Source: an uncultured Pelagibacteraceae bacterium
GTDB lineage: Bacteria > Pseudomonadota > Alphaproteobacteria > Pelagibacterales > Pelagibacteraceae
Direction: 5' to 3'
DNA length: 64,000 nucleotides
Assembly: GCA_902577285.1 (NCBI GenBank)
Contig: CACGYL010000002.1
Coordinates: 1 to 64,000 of the forward strand
Numbering within the stretch: the first letter of the stretch is position 1; every line of letters begins with the position of its first letter. The position numbers and the translations under genes were made by a program. This document shows, piece by piece, positions 28,544-37,804 of the stretch. Below the pieces are notes generated by a model, which worked only from the letters and a program-made list of their open reading frames with translations, was not told where the DNA came from and made no database searches.

Positions 28544-29550
28544 ATGCGTTTTCCTTCAAATATACCTGATGGCCTAAATATCAAAACAATTACTAGTATA
28601 GAAAATGAAATCGCAAATTTATAATCAGTTGATAATAATTGCATCAATGAATTTGGTTCTAAAGACTCTGGCAAAATATAAACTAAAAATCTTTTATATG
28701 CATAAGTCAAAAATATTTCAGCAAATGCTATAACATAACCTCCAAAAAATGCACCGTATGGATTTCCTATTCCACCTACTATCGCAGCAGCAAAAATGGG
28801 TAACATGTTATTAAAATACACAAATGGTCTATAACTTTTATCTAAACCATAAAGAATTCCACCAATTGTTGCTAATATTCCAGCTATAATCCAAGTAATT
28901 AGAACTACTTTTTTTGGATCTATTCCTGAGAGAAGAGCTAAATCTTCATTATCTGAGTAGGCTCTCATGCTAGTTCCAGTTTTAGTTTTATTTAAAAACC
29001 AAAACATAATAGCAACAACAATTATTGTAACTACGATTGTTATCATTTGTGTAGATTTAATTGTTAAACCTTCTGCAAGACCTGTCATTTCCTTAAACTC
29101 AGTTGCTTTTAAAATAAATTTTTCACCATCTAAGAATCTACGATCAGTAGGCCCAATTATAATTCTTATTATCGCCTGTGTTACAAACATTACACCAACG
29201 CTAACCATTGCAAGCATTACTGGTGGACTTTTCTTAATTCTGTAATATTTAAATACTGTCTGATCAATTATCAGCATGTACAAAATCATCATAAAAATTG
29301 CAAAAGGTATAGTGAGCAAAGCTGTAGGCAGAAAACCAAAGTTAATTCCGATTGATTGAAAGTAATAAGTCAAAAGCACCGCAAACATTGTACCAAATGA
29401 CATCATGTCTCCAGTTGCAAAGTTAGCAAATCTTAAAATACCGTATATTAATGTTACAAAAATTGCTCCAAGTGCTAATTGAGAACCATAAGTTAAAGCC
29501 GGAATAATTGTATAATTCAATAAAACTATTACTGCATTAATTAAATCCAT
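28540..29550 (-). CDS. livH: Branched-chain amino acid-type ABC transporter permease (LivH)
   Basis: ALGAIFVTLIYGILRFANFATGDMMSFG, TGTSMRAYSDNEDLALLSGID, IFAAAIVGGIGNPYGAFFGG, IFRPSGIFEGKRI. Confidence 0.92.
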   Translation of the reverse strand: MDLINAVIVLLNYTIIPALTYGSQLALGAIFVTLIYGILRFANFATGDMMSFGTMFAVLLTYYFQSIGINFGFLPTALLTIPFAIFMMILYMLIIDQTVFKYYRIKKSPPVMLAMVSVGVMFVTQAIIRIIIGPTDRRFLDGEKFILKATEFKEMTGLAEGLTIKSTQMITIVVTIIVVAIMFWFLNKTKTGTSMRAYSDNEDLALLSGIDPKKVVLITWIIAGILATIGGILYGLDKSYRPFVYFNNMLPIFAAAIVGGIGNPYGAFFGGYVIAFAEIFLTYAYKRFLVYILPESLEPNSLMQLLSTDYKFAISFSILVIVLIFRPSGIFEGKRI

Positions 29551-29551
29551 A

Positions 29552-30259
29552 CTAAGCTCCTAAGAAAGATCTCCTAACTTCTGGATCATTTAATAATTCC
29601 TTACCAGACCCCTCAAATTTATTTTCACCAGTTACAAGCACATATCCACGATCGGAAATACTTAAAGCCTGTTTTGCATTTTGTTCGACCATAATGATTG
29701 CTACTTTTGTATTTTTAACTCTAATAATGTGTTCGAATAATTCATCCATAACTATTGGTGAAACTCCTGCTGTAGGCTCATCTAACATAAGAACAGACGG
29801 TTTTATCATTAGAGCTCGTCCCAAAGCTACTTGTTGTCTTTGCCCTCCTGATAATTGTCCAACAACTTGATCTTTTTTTTCTCTTAAGATTGGAAATAGA
29901 TCATATATTTCTTCGATAACATTGTTTACATTATCCGTTCTTAAAAAAGCACCAACCTCTAAATTTTCTTTAACAGTAAGTTCTGCAAAAACATTTCTAG
30001 TTTGTGGTACAAATGATATTCCCTTTTTAACTCTTTCTTGAGGAGATAGTTTAGAAATATCTTCTCCATCAATTGATATATTGCCTGATTTTAGATTTAA
30101 CAAGCCAAGCATTGCCTTCATTGCTGTAGATTTACCAGCTCCATTTGGTCCAAGGATCGCAACTATCTCACCCCTATTAACATTAATAGTGCACGAGCTG
30201 ATAATATCAGGACCATCACCGTATCCGCCTGTCATTTTATTTCCTTCAAAAAATGCCAT
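29552..30259 (-). CDS. livF: Branched-chain amino acid-type ABC transporter ATP-binding protein (LivF)
   Basis: GPNGAGKSTAMKAMLGLL, GISFVPQTRNVFAELTVKENLEVG, LSGGQRQQVALGRALM. Confidence 0.93.
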   Translation of the reverse strand: MAFFEGNKMTGGYGDGPDIISSCTINVNRGEIVAILGPNGAGKSTAMKAMLGLLNLKSGNISIDGEDISKLSPQERVKKGISFVPQTRNVFAELTVKENLEVGAFLRTDNVNNVIEEIYDLFPILREKKDQVVGQLSGGQRQQVALGRALMIKPSVLMLDEPTAGVSPIVMDELFEHIIRVKNTKVAIIMVEQNAKQALSISDRGYVLVTGENKFEGSGKELLNDPEVRRSFLGA

Positions 30260-31036
30260 TTACTTCTTTCTACCTAAATAACTATCTATAACTTTTTCGT
30301 TTTTTTTAACTTCATCTGAAGTTCCCTCAAAAAGAACAGAACCTTCAGACATTACAATGACTGGATCACACATTCTGCTTATAAAATCCATATCATGCTC
30401 AATCATACAAAAAGTATAGTTTTTTTCTTTATTAAGTCTTAATATTGCTGTTCCTAAGTCTTTTAATAATGTTCTATTAACCCCTGCTCCAACTTCATCC
30501 AATAAAACAAGCTTTGCATCCACCATCATTGTTCTTCCAAGTTCTAGCAACTTTTTTTGCCCTCCGGATAAATTACCAGCACGTTCATTTGCTAGATGTT
30601 TAAGATTTAAAAATTCAGTTACTTCGTATGCTTTTGCTCTAATTATATCTTCCTCTTTTTTAATTAAATTTGGTTTTAAAAGGGCATTTATTAAAATTTC
30701 CCCTGTTTGGTTACCTGGTACCATCATTAAATTTTCAAGGACAGTCATATTTGAAAACTCGTGAGCTATTTGAAAGGTTCTAAGTAAACCTTTTGAGAAA
30801 AGCTCATGAGATGGAACGTTTGTTATATCTTCTTTATTAAATAATACTTTACCATCTGATGATTTGAGATTGCCTGCTATAAGATTAAATAGAGTGGTTT
30901 TGCCTGATCCATTCGGACCAATTATTCCTGTAATTGAACCTTCTTTTATTTTTAATGAGCAATTTGATACAGCTGCCAAACCACCAAAATATTTTGATAA
31001 GTTATCAATTTGCAGAATGTTTGAAGCTTGCTGCAT
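30260..31036 (-). CDS. livG: Branched-chain amino acid-type ABC transporter ATP-binding protein (LivG)
   Basis: LSKYFGGLAAVSNCSLKIKEGSITGIIGPNGSGKTTLFNLIAG, LSGGQKKLLELGRTMM, IEHDMDFI. Confidence 0.93.
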   Translation of the reverse strand: MQQASNILQIDNLSKYFGGLAAVSNCSLKIKEGSITGIIGPNGSGKTTLFNLIAGNLKSSDGKVLFNKEDITNVPSHELFSKGLLRTFQIAHEFSNMTVLENLMMVPGNQTGEILINALLKPNLIKKEEDIIRAKAYEVTEFLNLKHLANERAGNLSGGQKKLLELGRTMMVDAKLVLLDEVGAGVNRTLLKDLGTAILRLNKEKNYTFCMIEHDMDFISRMCDPVIVMSEGSVLFEGTSDEVKKNEKVIDSYLGRKK

Positions 31037-31042
31037 ATAAAA

Positions 31043-31813
31043 TTATACTTTATTTAATCTTTTAAGAATACTATTTAAGGTTTTGTTAGTAGCTTTATAG
31101 AAACCAGCTTTTTTTAATTCATTTACACCTTGCTCATTTAATCCTTTTGGTGTTTGGGAGTCTTTGACAAGTATTTTTAAATCTCTGTTAGAATTAACTA
31201 CAGCATCTTCAGAAAGTGCCAAAAAAAGAGATGTTATATATCTCTGAGCTTGGTCTTTTTGAATTCCCTTTTCATTTAACCATTCAGACATTGTTCTTAA
31301 TAATTCATAAAAAGGTGCCATCATTCCAGATGTTGACCAAAAATTTTTAGATAATTTTTCATTTTTTATTTCAACAACTGTTCCTAGATGTTTAAAAAAG
31401 TTTTTAACTTTCCTGTTTGGTGGAAAAATAGGAATTGGTCCCTTTTTAAGAGAGATAGGTGGTAAAGGTATAACTCTCGAAATATTTGCTTTTACTTTTA
31501 CAGCTTTCTTAATATTTTGAAGATTCATTGTTGATATGAAACTTACAATTACCTGACTTTTTTTAAATTTAAGCTTATGTATAATTTGATTTGCAACAGT
31601 AGGTGTTACTGCTAGAAAAATCCAGTTACAGTCATTAACAATATCTTGATTATTTTTTGCAATATAAATTTTTTTGAAACTTTTTTTTAATTGTTTTGAA
31701 ATTTTTTTATTTCTTTCGGATACAATAATTTTAGAATACTTGATTTTAGAATTACATATACCCGTTACTACTGCTAAAGTAATTTTGCCGGTTCCTATAA
31801 ATCCAAGTTTCAT
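31043..31813 (-). CDS. Pyrroline-5-carboxylate reductase-like NAD(P)-binding oxidoreductase
   Basis: MKLGFIGTGKITLAVVTGICNSKI, IFLAVTPTVANQII, SRVIPLPPI; C-terminal TPKGLNEQGVNELKKAGFYKATNKTLNSILKR. Confidence 0.8.
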   Translation of the reverse strand: MKLGFIGTGKITLAVVTGICNSKIKYSKIIVSERNKKISKQLKKSFKKIYIAKNNQDIVNDCNWIFLAVTPTVANQIIHKLKFKKSQVIVSFISTMNLQNIKKAVKVKANISRVIPLPPISLKKGPIPIFPPNRKVKNFFKHLGTVVEIKNEKLSKNFWSTSGMMAPFYELLRTMSEWLNEKGIQKDQAQRYITSLFLALSEDAVVNSNRDLKILVKDSQTPKGLNEQGVNELKKAGFYKATNKTLNSILKRLNKV

Positions 31814-31830
31814 TAGTGTATTTTCTACAC

Positions 31831-32751
31831 TTAATTGTTAAAAAAGGAACCTCTTATTCTTAGTAATTCTCTTGATAAATTTTTATTTTCTTTAAAAGGT
31901 TTTCGACCATGTAGCCAAAAATAATTATTCGCCACAACAGCGCTACCAACTGGTAAAGATGTGATTATCTTTTTTTTACTACCCTCAAGAGCATCAGATA
32001 ATCTTTGTAAAAATAATCCTTGATCCATATTTTTCGGTTCAGGAAATTGATCAATGTAAGAAATAATAGGTTTTCCATTACTATCTTTAGAAAATACAGG
32101 GTGCTCAACTTTATAATCAATATTTTTACTTTTTGGAGATCCCCAAATAAAATTTTGCTGTCCAATTTTATCATCTGAGAGATCAGACAAATGTTCCCAA
32201 TCATCAAGATGTAGTAAAGCGGTCTCTCCACCAATCACATTCTCCTCCTCAAGTTTTGACATTAATATCCAATCAGTTATTTCTCGTACATATGTTCCAT
32301 CAGTATGTAGATCCATATTTATATATGCCTTACGAAGATATGAGTCGCTATTATCTTCATGTTTAACGTGAAACCTTGCATAGTATTTTCCAGCCATTGA
32401 GTCGTGATTTGGATTTCCAATTAAGTGAGTTATTGCAGTTGATAATTTAACTAAAAATGTTTGATCTATTTTAGAAGACTTGTTTTTGGGACCAATTATA
32501 AAACAGCCAGTATCTCTATCTTTAATAATTTCGTTTAAAAAATTACTTAATTTATTAGATGCAGTTTCATCTAAACTTTTTGCAATGGTGAACCTTGTAA
32601 ATGGTTTATATTCTAATGCTGTAATATTAAATTTTTTAAATGGAAACACTAATCGATCAATAATTTGATCCTCAATTTTTATATTTATTATCCTCTTAGA
32701 TTTTTCATGAAAGGAAATTTCAAATCCATCTAATTTAAGAAGATTCTTCAC
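31831..32751 (-). CDS. glaH: Glutarate 2-hydroxylase (CsiD/GlaH)-family Fe(II)/2OG dioxygenase
   Basis: GKYYARFHVKHEDNSDSYLRKAYINMDLHTDGTYVREITDWILMSKLEEENVIGGETALLHLDDWEHL...YIDQFPEPKNMDQGLFLQRLSDALEGSKK...NNYFWLHGRKPF...RELLRIRGSF, a CsiD-type core. Confidence 0.88.
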   Translation of the reverse strand: MKNLLKLDGFEISFHEKSKRIINIKIEDQIIDRLVFPFKKFNITALEYKPFTRFTIAKSLDETASNKLSNFLNEIIKDRDTGCFIIGPKNKSSKIDQTFLVKLSTAITHLIGNPNHDSMAGKYYARFHVKHEDNSDSYLRKAYINMDLHTDGTYVREITDWILMSKLEEENVIGGETALLHLDDWEHLSDLSDDKIGQQNFIWGSPKSKNIDYKVEHPVFSKDSNGKPIISYIDQFPEPKNMDQGLFLQRLSDALEGSKKKIITSLPVGSAVVANNYFWLHGRKPFKENKNLSRELLRIRGSFFNN

Positions 32752-32755
32752 GAAT

Positions 32756-33262
32756 TTATTTATTACAAATACCTATAGACTCTGGTCCACAAATTTCTCC
32801 CATTGTCCAAGTAGCGCCAATTAAATTCGCACCGTCGAAATTTGCATTTAAAATATTAGATGACGTAAAGTTTGCCTCCATTAAATTGGAATTCTGAAAA
32901 TTTGCATCTATGAGAGTAGAACCTGTAAAATCTACTCTAGTTAAGTTTGCACTTGTAAAATTTGACTGCTCAAAATTTCCACCACCTAAATTTGACTCAT
33001 ATAAATTAGCTCTTATGAAAGACGACTCTGAAAAAGTTCCAAATGTTAAATCTGAATTCATCATTATACTTTTATCAAAATTTACTTGAATAAAACTAGC
33101 AAATGAGAGATTAGAATTAGGAAGAAAGGTTCCTTGTAAATCCTGACCATCTGAAAATTTACATTTAGAATAGTCTACTCCATCAGCTATTGGATCATCA
33201 CATCCAGCATTTACATTACTAGAAAGTATTAGAAAAAATATAATAAAAAAAAGTTTTTTCAT
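32756..33262 (-). CDS. Secreted pentapeptide-repeat protein
   Basis: Signal peptide MKKLFFIIFFLILSSNVNA; tandem A(D/N)LXX-type repeats: ANLYESNLGGGNFEQSNFTSANLTRVDFTGSTLIDANFQNSNLMEANFTSSNILNANFDGANL. Confidence 0.9.
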   Translation of the reverse strand: MKKLFFIIFFLILSSNVNAGCDDPIADGVDYSKCKFSDGQDLQGTFLPNSNLSFASFIQVNFDKSIMMNSDLTFGTFSESSFIRANLYESNLGGGNFEQSNFTSANLTRVDFTGSTLIDANFQNSNLMEANFTSSNILNANFDGANLIGATWTMGEICGPESIGICNK

Positions 33263-33585
33263 ACAGCAAAACTATTTAATGTAGCCAAAATTATAGCAGA
33301 TAATATGGTTGGATAAACTAAATTTCTTTTAGTGACATAAAAAATTAATATTGATAATAAAATGACAATTATCCTTAAAATATAATGTACATCTGAAAGA
33401 TCTCCAGATGGGAAAATTAACATTCTTGAGATTAGAGCTGCAAGAGTTGAATATGCTACACAATTAAACCATTTATAAATTTTAGATGTCTCTCCTATCT
33501 TTTCTGAAGTTAAAGCACCAAGAAATCTTGAAATATAAGTTGCAAGAGAAGTTACTAAAATTGCTAAAACAATATTAGCTGTCAT
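33259..33585 (-). CDS. azlD: AzlD family branched-chain amino acid exporter subunit
   Basis: Small 4-TM protein TYISRFLGALTSEKIGETSKIYKWFNCVAYSTLAALISRMLIFPSGDL, next to AzlC. Confidence 0.85.
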   Translation of the reverse strand: MTANIVLAILVTSLATYISRFLGALTSEKIGETSKIYKWFNCVAYSTLAALISRMLIFPSGDLSDVHYILRIIVILLSILIFYVTKRNLVYPTILSAIILATLNSFAV

Positions 33586-34279
33586 AAACCTCTCCTATAA
33601 AGTAAGCAATTGAACCAGCTACCAACCCACCAAGTAAAACACTCCATTCTGGTGAAAAAAAATAAAAAATTGGACCTAAAAATGCGCCCAAGATAATGGC
33701 AGAAGAAAGTTGTATGGTTTTCATTACTCCTATCATTGCACACATAAAATAAATTGGATTTACTATTGCAAGTCCAATTATCATATCTTTACTTAAAAAG
33801 TCGGCAGCATAAAATCCTAATACTGTTGAAAAAATGGCAATTAGCCAAGTGGCTGTTCCTATACCAATCCAAAAATCTATTCTATATTTCCTATCAATTT
33901 CCTCATAATTACTTTTTAAAATCAACCACGACGAAACAGCTACAAAGTGACAAGATATATAATATTTCCATCTTGGTTGGCTATCATGTTTAAGTAATGG
34001 CATAATTGAAACTGTCATTGGAAATAGTCTAGAATTTACCAACCATACTGCTAAAAAAATATTTACAAGTGAGGCGCCAATTAACATTGATTCCGCCATC
34101 ACTAATGATCCTGGAAGGGCATAGGTTAAAAATGTTGAAAAAATACTTTCTTGTATATTAAACCCTAAATTTTTTAATAAGGCACCAATAGCAATGAAGC
34201 TAGCCCCTAATGCAATTGCTGGGCTATCAAATTTTTTTGAGCAGACTATTCCTTTGATAAAATATTTTAGTTTTATCAT
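33575..34279 (-). CDS. azlC: AzlC family branched-chain amino acid exporter subunit
   Basis: SPAIALGASFIAIGALLKNLGFNIQESIFSTFLTYALPGSLVMAESMLIGASLVNIFLAVWLVNSRLFPMTVSIMPLLK. Confidence 0.88.
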   Translation of the reverse strand: MIKLKYFIKGIVCSKKFDSPAIALGASFIAIGALLKNLGFNIQESIFSTFLTYALPGSLVMAESMLIGASLVNIFLAVWLVNSRLFPMTVSIMPLLKHDSQPRWKYYISCHFVAVSSWLILKSNYEEIDRKYRIDFWIGIGTATWLIAIFSTVLGFYAADFLSKDMIIGLAIVNPIYFMCAMIGVMKTIQLSSAIILGAFLGPIFYFFSPEWSVLLGGLVAGSIAYFIGEVYDS

Positions 34280-35064
34280 TAACCGCCTAAGAATAGACGG
34301 CCGACATCTGGATTATTTAAAAGATCATCTCCTTTACCTGCAATAGCTGTTTCTCCTGAAACTAAAACATAACCAATATCAGCAAACTCTAAACCTTTTT
34401 TGGCATTTTGCTCTACCAATATAATTGTTTTTTTTTCATTTTTTTGAAGATCATCTAAAATCTCAAAAACCATTTGAATGTATCTAGGCTCAAGCCCAAT
34501 TGATGGTTCATCAACAAGCAAGATAGAAGGTTTCATAACTAAAGCTCGAGAGATTTCTAATAGTCGTCTTTCTCCTCCAGATAATACTTTTGCAGGTTGA
34601 TTTCTTCTGTTTCTTAATCTTTCATATTTTTGAAGAACTCTTTCTGCTTCTTCAAAAGACTCCTCTGTTTTATCTTTAATATATCCACCCATTAGAAGAT
34701 TTTCTTCTACAGTCATATCTGGAAAAACCGAATTATCCTGTAGAATATATGCTATCCCCTCAGATTTAAGTTTTTCTGCAGGGCTGAGATTAGTTATTTC
34801 TTTTCCATCAATTTCTATTTTTCCTGAAAAGATATTTGTAAAACCATATATTGAATGAAGTATAGTTGATTTTCCTGCACCATTTGGGCCAATCAAACAG
34901 AGAGATTGTGCTTTACTTACAAACAAATCAAAATTGTGTAAAATTTCCATCTTACCATAGCCAGCTGATAAACCCTTGATAGTTAAGTGAACATTTTCTG
35001 ACGATAGTTTTTTTAAATCCTCTGCTCCAGGAGCTTTACCAAGAACTTCATATTGATTTGCCAT
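34279..35064 (-). CDS. livF: Branched-chain amino acid-type ABC transporter ATP-binding protein (LivF)
   Basis: LCLIGPNGAGKSTILHSIYGFTNIFSGKIEIDG, LSGGERRLLEISRALVMKPSILLVDEPSIGLEPRY. Confidence 0.93.
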   Translation of the reverse strand: MANQYEVLGKAPGAEDLKKLSSENVHLTIKGLSAGYGKMEILHNFDLFVSKAQSLCLIGPNGAGKSTILHSIYGFTNIFSGKIEIDGKEITNLSPAEKLKSEGIAYILQDNSVFPDMTVEENLLMGGYIKDKTEESFEEAERVLQKYERLRNRRNQPAKVLSGGERRLLEISRALVMKPSILLVDEPSIGLEPRYIQMVFEILDDLQKNEKKTIILVEQNAKKGLEFADIGYVLVSGETAIAGKGDDLLNNPDVGRLFLGG

Positions 35065-35804
35065 TATTGAGCACCTAAATAAGCGTCAATAACACGCTTG
35101 TCATTTTTAATTTCGTCAGGTGTTCCATTTGCAAGCATTTTTCCATGTGCAAGACAAAAGATGCTTTCAGCTAATTGCATTATTACTCTCATATTATGCT
35201 CAATAACAAGTAGAGTAATTCCAAAATCTTGATTTACTTTTATCAATCTATCAATAATTCCATTTATTAATGTAGGGTTGATACCTGCAGTCGGTTCGTC
35301 CAGTAATAACATCTCAGGCTCATTCATTAATGCCATTGCTAATTCTAATAATTTCTGCTGACCAAATGATAAATCTCCAGCTCTTAGTTTTCTTTTTTGA
35401 TATAATCCAACAAAATTTAATAAATTTTCAGCTTTTTCTGTAAGATTTTGAGGTATCTGGGAAAATATAGAAACTAAACTTTCATCGCTTGCTTTATGAC
35501 TTATAAGCATATTATCTACGCAATTCAATTTTCCATAAATTCTTGTTTGCTGGAAAGTTCTAAGCAAACCAAGTTTAGCTATTACTGGAACTGGTAATTC
35601 AGATACTTCTTTACCATTAAATTTAATTGACCCTTGATCTATAGGATATGTTCCAACTATAGAATTAAACAATGTAGTTTTTCCTGATCCATTTGGTCCA
35701 ATTAAACCTACGATTTTTCCTTTTTCAACTGACATGGTTATGTCAACATTTGCTTTTACCCCACCAAATGACTTACTGACATTGTTAACCTCTAAAATAC
35801 TCAT
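35064..35804 (-). CDS. livG: Branched-chain amino acid-type ABC transporter ATP-binding protein (LivG)
   Basis: VSKSFGGVKANVDITMSVEKGKIVGLIGPNGSGKTTLFNSIVG, LSFGQQKLLELAMALMNEPEMLLLDEPTAGINP. Confidence 0.93.
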   Translation of the reverse strand: MSILEVNNVSKSFGGVKANVDITMSVEKGKIVGLIGPNGSGKTTLFNSIVGTYPIDQGSIKFNGKEVSELPVPVIAKLGLLRTFQQTRIYGKLNCVDNMLISHKASDESLVSIFSQIPQNLTEKAENLLNFVGLYQKRKLRAGDLSFGQQKLLELAMALMNEPEMLLLDEPTAGINPTLINGIIDRLIKVNQDFGITLLVIEHNMRVIMQLAESIFCLAHGKMLANGTPDEIKNDKRVIDAYLGAQ

Positions 35805-36850
35805 TTAAGTGTAACCTGTGCTTTCCGATCTGCTTCATCTACAACTTCACCAAATCTCTCTGGATACTTTTCTCTCAACCAACCCATAATTCCCTCTGGG
35901 AAATAGATAACAATTACCACAATCAAAACTCCAAGAGCAACATACTGCCAACCTAAGAAGAAAGTCCAAAAACCTTCTTTAAAAATATGAAATAAAGTTG
36001 CACCAATCACTGGGCCCCATAAAGTTCCTTTTCCTCCAAGTATAGCCATCAAGACCATGAATACTCCCATTTCTCTTCCATCAAATGCAACATCAGTTGA
36101 GTCTATATATCCAACTAGTCCGCCCATGATACCTCCGGCCAATCCACAGAAAAATGCAGAGATCATCCAACCAATAATTTTATATTTCATTGTTTGAATA
36201 CCCATTGCTTCAGCCTTATCTTCGTTATCTCTAATTGCATTAAGAACAAGTTTAAATCTTGTTGAATAAATTGCTTTAACTGCAAGAAACGTAAATACCA
36301 AAACTATAAAACTACAAAAATAGAAAAACTCACCTCTTGCTTCTAACCTGTCAACATTAGGAAATGGTGGTGTTGTAAAACCTTGTCCTGCTCCAATGAT
36401 TTCTATTCCACCAGAAATTTCTCCAGCTGCAACCCCTAAACCCAATGTACAAATTGCAAAGTAATGTCCTCTTAAACCTAAAATTGAATAACCAATTAAA
36501 CCAGCTATAATTGCTGGGACTACCGCTGCGACTGCCAAGCCTACTGCAAAACCTTGAAAGAATTGAGCAGGAGTATGAACAAAAGTTTTTTCTCCACCAC
36601 CCTCAGTCCACTCTCCTAAAGGAAAAAACATTCCTACTTGAACTGAGGCGCATAAATACATTCCCAGTCCATAAAACAAAATATTTCCAAAAGTATTATA
36701 ACCCATTTCACCACCTTGGACGTTCCAAGTTATAGCTAGAATTATTAATATACAAAGGATTGATAATTGAACTTTGAACGCTGGAAAAATAAAAGGTGCA
36801 GCAATACCAAATATTAAAATAGCACCATATAAAATAAAATTCTTGTTCAT
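35801..36850 (-). CDS. livM: Branched-chain amino acid-type ABC transporter permease (LivM)
   Basis: GLRGHYFAICTLGLGVAAGEISGGIEIIGAGQGF, TRFKLVLNAIRDNEDKAEAMGIQTMKYK, YFPEGIMGWLREKYP. Confidence 0.92.
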   Translation of the reverse strand: MNKNFILYGAILIFGIAAPFIFPAFKVQLSILCILIILAITWNVQGGEMGYNTFGNILFYGLGMYLCASVQVGMFFPLGEWTEGGGEKTFVHTPAQFFQGFAVGLAVAAVVPAIIAGLIGYSILGLRGHYFAICTLGLGVAAGEISGGIEIIGAGQGFTTPPFPNVDRLEARGEFFYFCSFIVLVFTFLAVKAIYSTRFKLVLNAIRDNEDKAEAMGIQTMKYKIIGWMISAFFCGLAGGIMGGLVGYIDSTDVAFDGREMGVFMVLMAILGGKGTLWGPVIGATLFHIFKEGFWTFFLGWQYVALGVLIVVIVIYFPEGIMGWLREKYPERFGEVVDEADRKAQVTLK

Positions 36851-37743
36851 TATTTTAAATATTCTCTTTTTCTTGAAAGTTTAAATCTTCTATAAACAAG
36901 TATTAAAACTAGTAGTAAAAATACTGATCCAATTCTAAATTCTGTTCCTAAAATATAATCTGCAAACTCTTCAAATACTCCTAGTCCCATTCCTGACATT
37001 GCAACACCAGGTAAATTTCCAAGTCCAGCAACAATTACGATCATAAAAGATCTAATTGTGTAAGGTAATCCCATATAAGGGTGTATAGTAAATGTAATAG
37101 AAATAAGTGCTCCAGCTACTCCACAAAGAGCAGCATTTATTCCAAAAGTTGCCGCATAAACTTTTTCAGTGTCTACGCCTAATATTTTTGCAGCTCTAGC
37201 ATTTTGGGCTGTAGCTCTTATAGCCCTTCCAAGCTTTGATTTTTTCATATAAATCACGAGTCCAATAGCAAACACAATACTTATAAATGCCGAAAAAATC
37301 TTTGAGTTTGGCAATGTAACAGAGTTATCAAACAGCATTGTTGTACCATATCCTGAGTTTGCAAGGACGACATCTGCACCAAATGCAAAGTTCATTAGTT
37401 GCATGAATAAGATACTAATTCCAAAAGTTGCTAAAATCGAAATGAATAGATCTCTATCAACTACTTTATTAATTACTAATTTATAAATTATTACACCAAC
37501 AAAATACATTATTATTGGTGAAACTATTACTCCCCATGCGGGATGAATTCCATACAGATACATAAAGTATGCAATGTATCCTCCTAATATAACTAGATCA
37601 CCTTGTGCAATATTAATTATATTCATTACTCCCCATTGGAGAGCCATTCCATAAGCAATTAAAGCAAATAAAATTCCAAGTAACAAACCATCTAGCACGG
37701 CTTGTAAAGTTAACATCGGAACTTGGAAAATTAAAAAATCCAT
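36850..37743 (-). CDS. livH: Branched-chain amino acid-type ABC transporter permease (LivH)
   Basis: LLGILFALIAYGMALQWGVMNIINIAQGDLVILGGYIAYF, KLGRAIRATAQNARAAKILGVDTEKVYAATFGI. Confidence 0.92.
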   Translation of the reverse strand: MDFLIFQVPMLTLQAVLDGLLLGILFALIAYGMALQWGVMNIINIAQGDLVILGGYIAYFMYLYGIHPAWGVIVSPIIMYFVGVIIYKLVINKVVDRDLFISILATFGISILFMQLMNFAFGADVVLANSGYGTTMLFDNSVTLPNSKIFSAFISIVFAIGLVIYMKKSKLGRAIRATAQNARAAKILGVDTEKVYAATFGINAALCGVAGALISITFTIHPYMGLPYTIRSFMIVIVAGLGNLPGVAMSGMGLGVFEEFADYILGTEFRIGSVFLLLVLILVYRRFKLSRKREYLK

Positions 37744-37760
37744 AATTTCTAAATGCTATA

Positions 37761-37790
37761 TAAAAAAAAGCCCCCTATTGCTAGGGGGCT
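37761..37790 (-). terminator. Terminator-like hairpin between the binding-protein gene and livH on the minus strand
   Basis: Minus strand AGCCCCCTA-GCAA-TAGGGGGCT followed by TTTTTTTTA; 9 bp GC-rich stem in an AT-rich region. Confidence 0.85.
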
Positions 37791-37804
37791 AATATTATTT
37801 TTAA

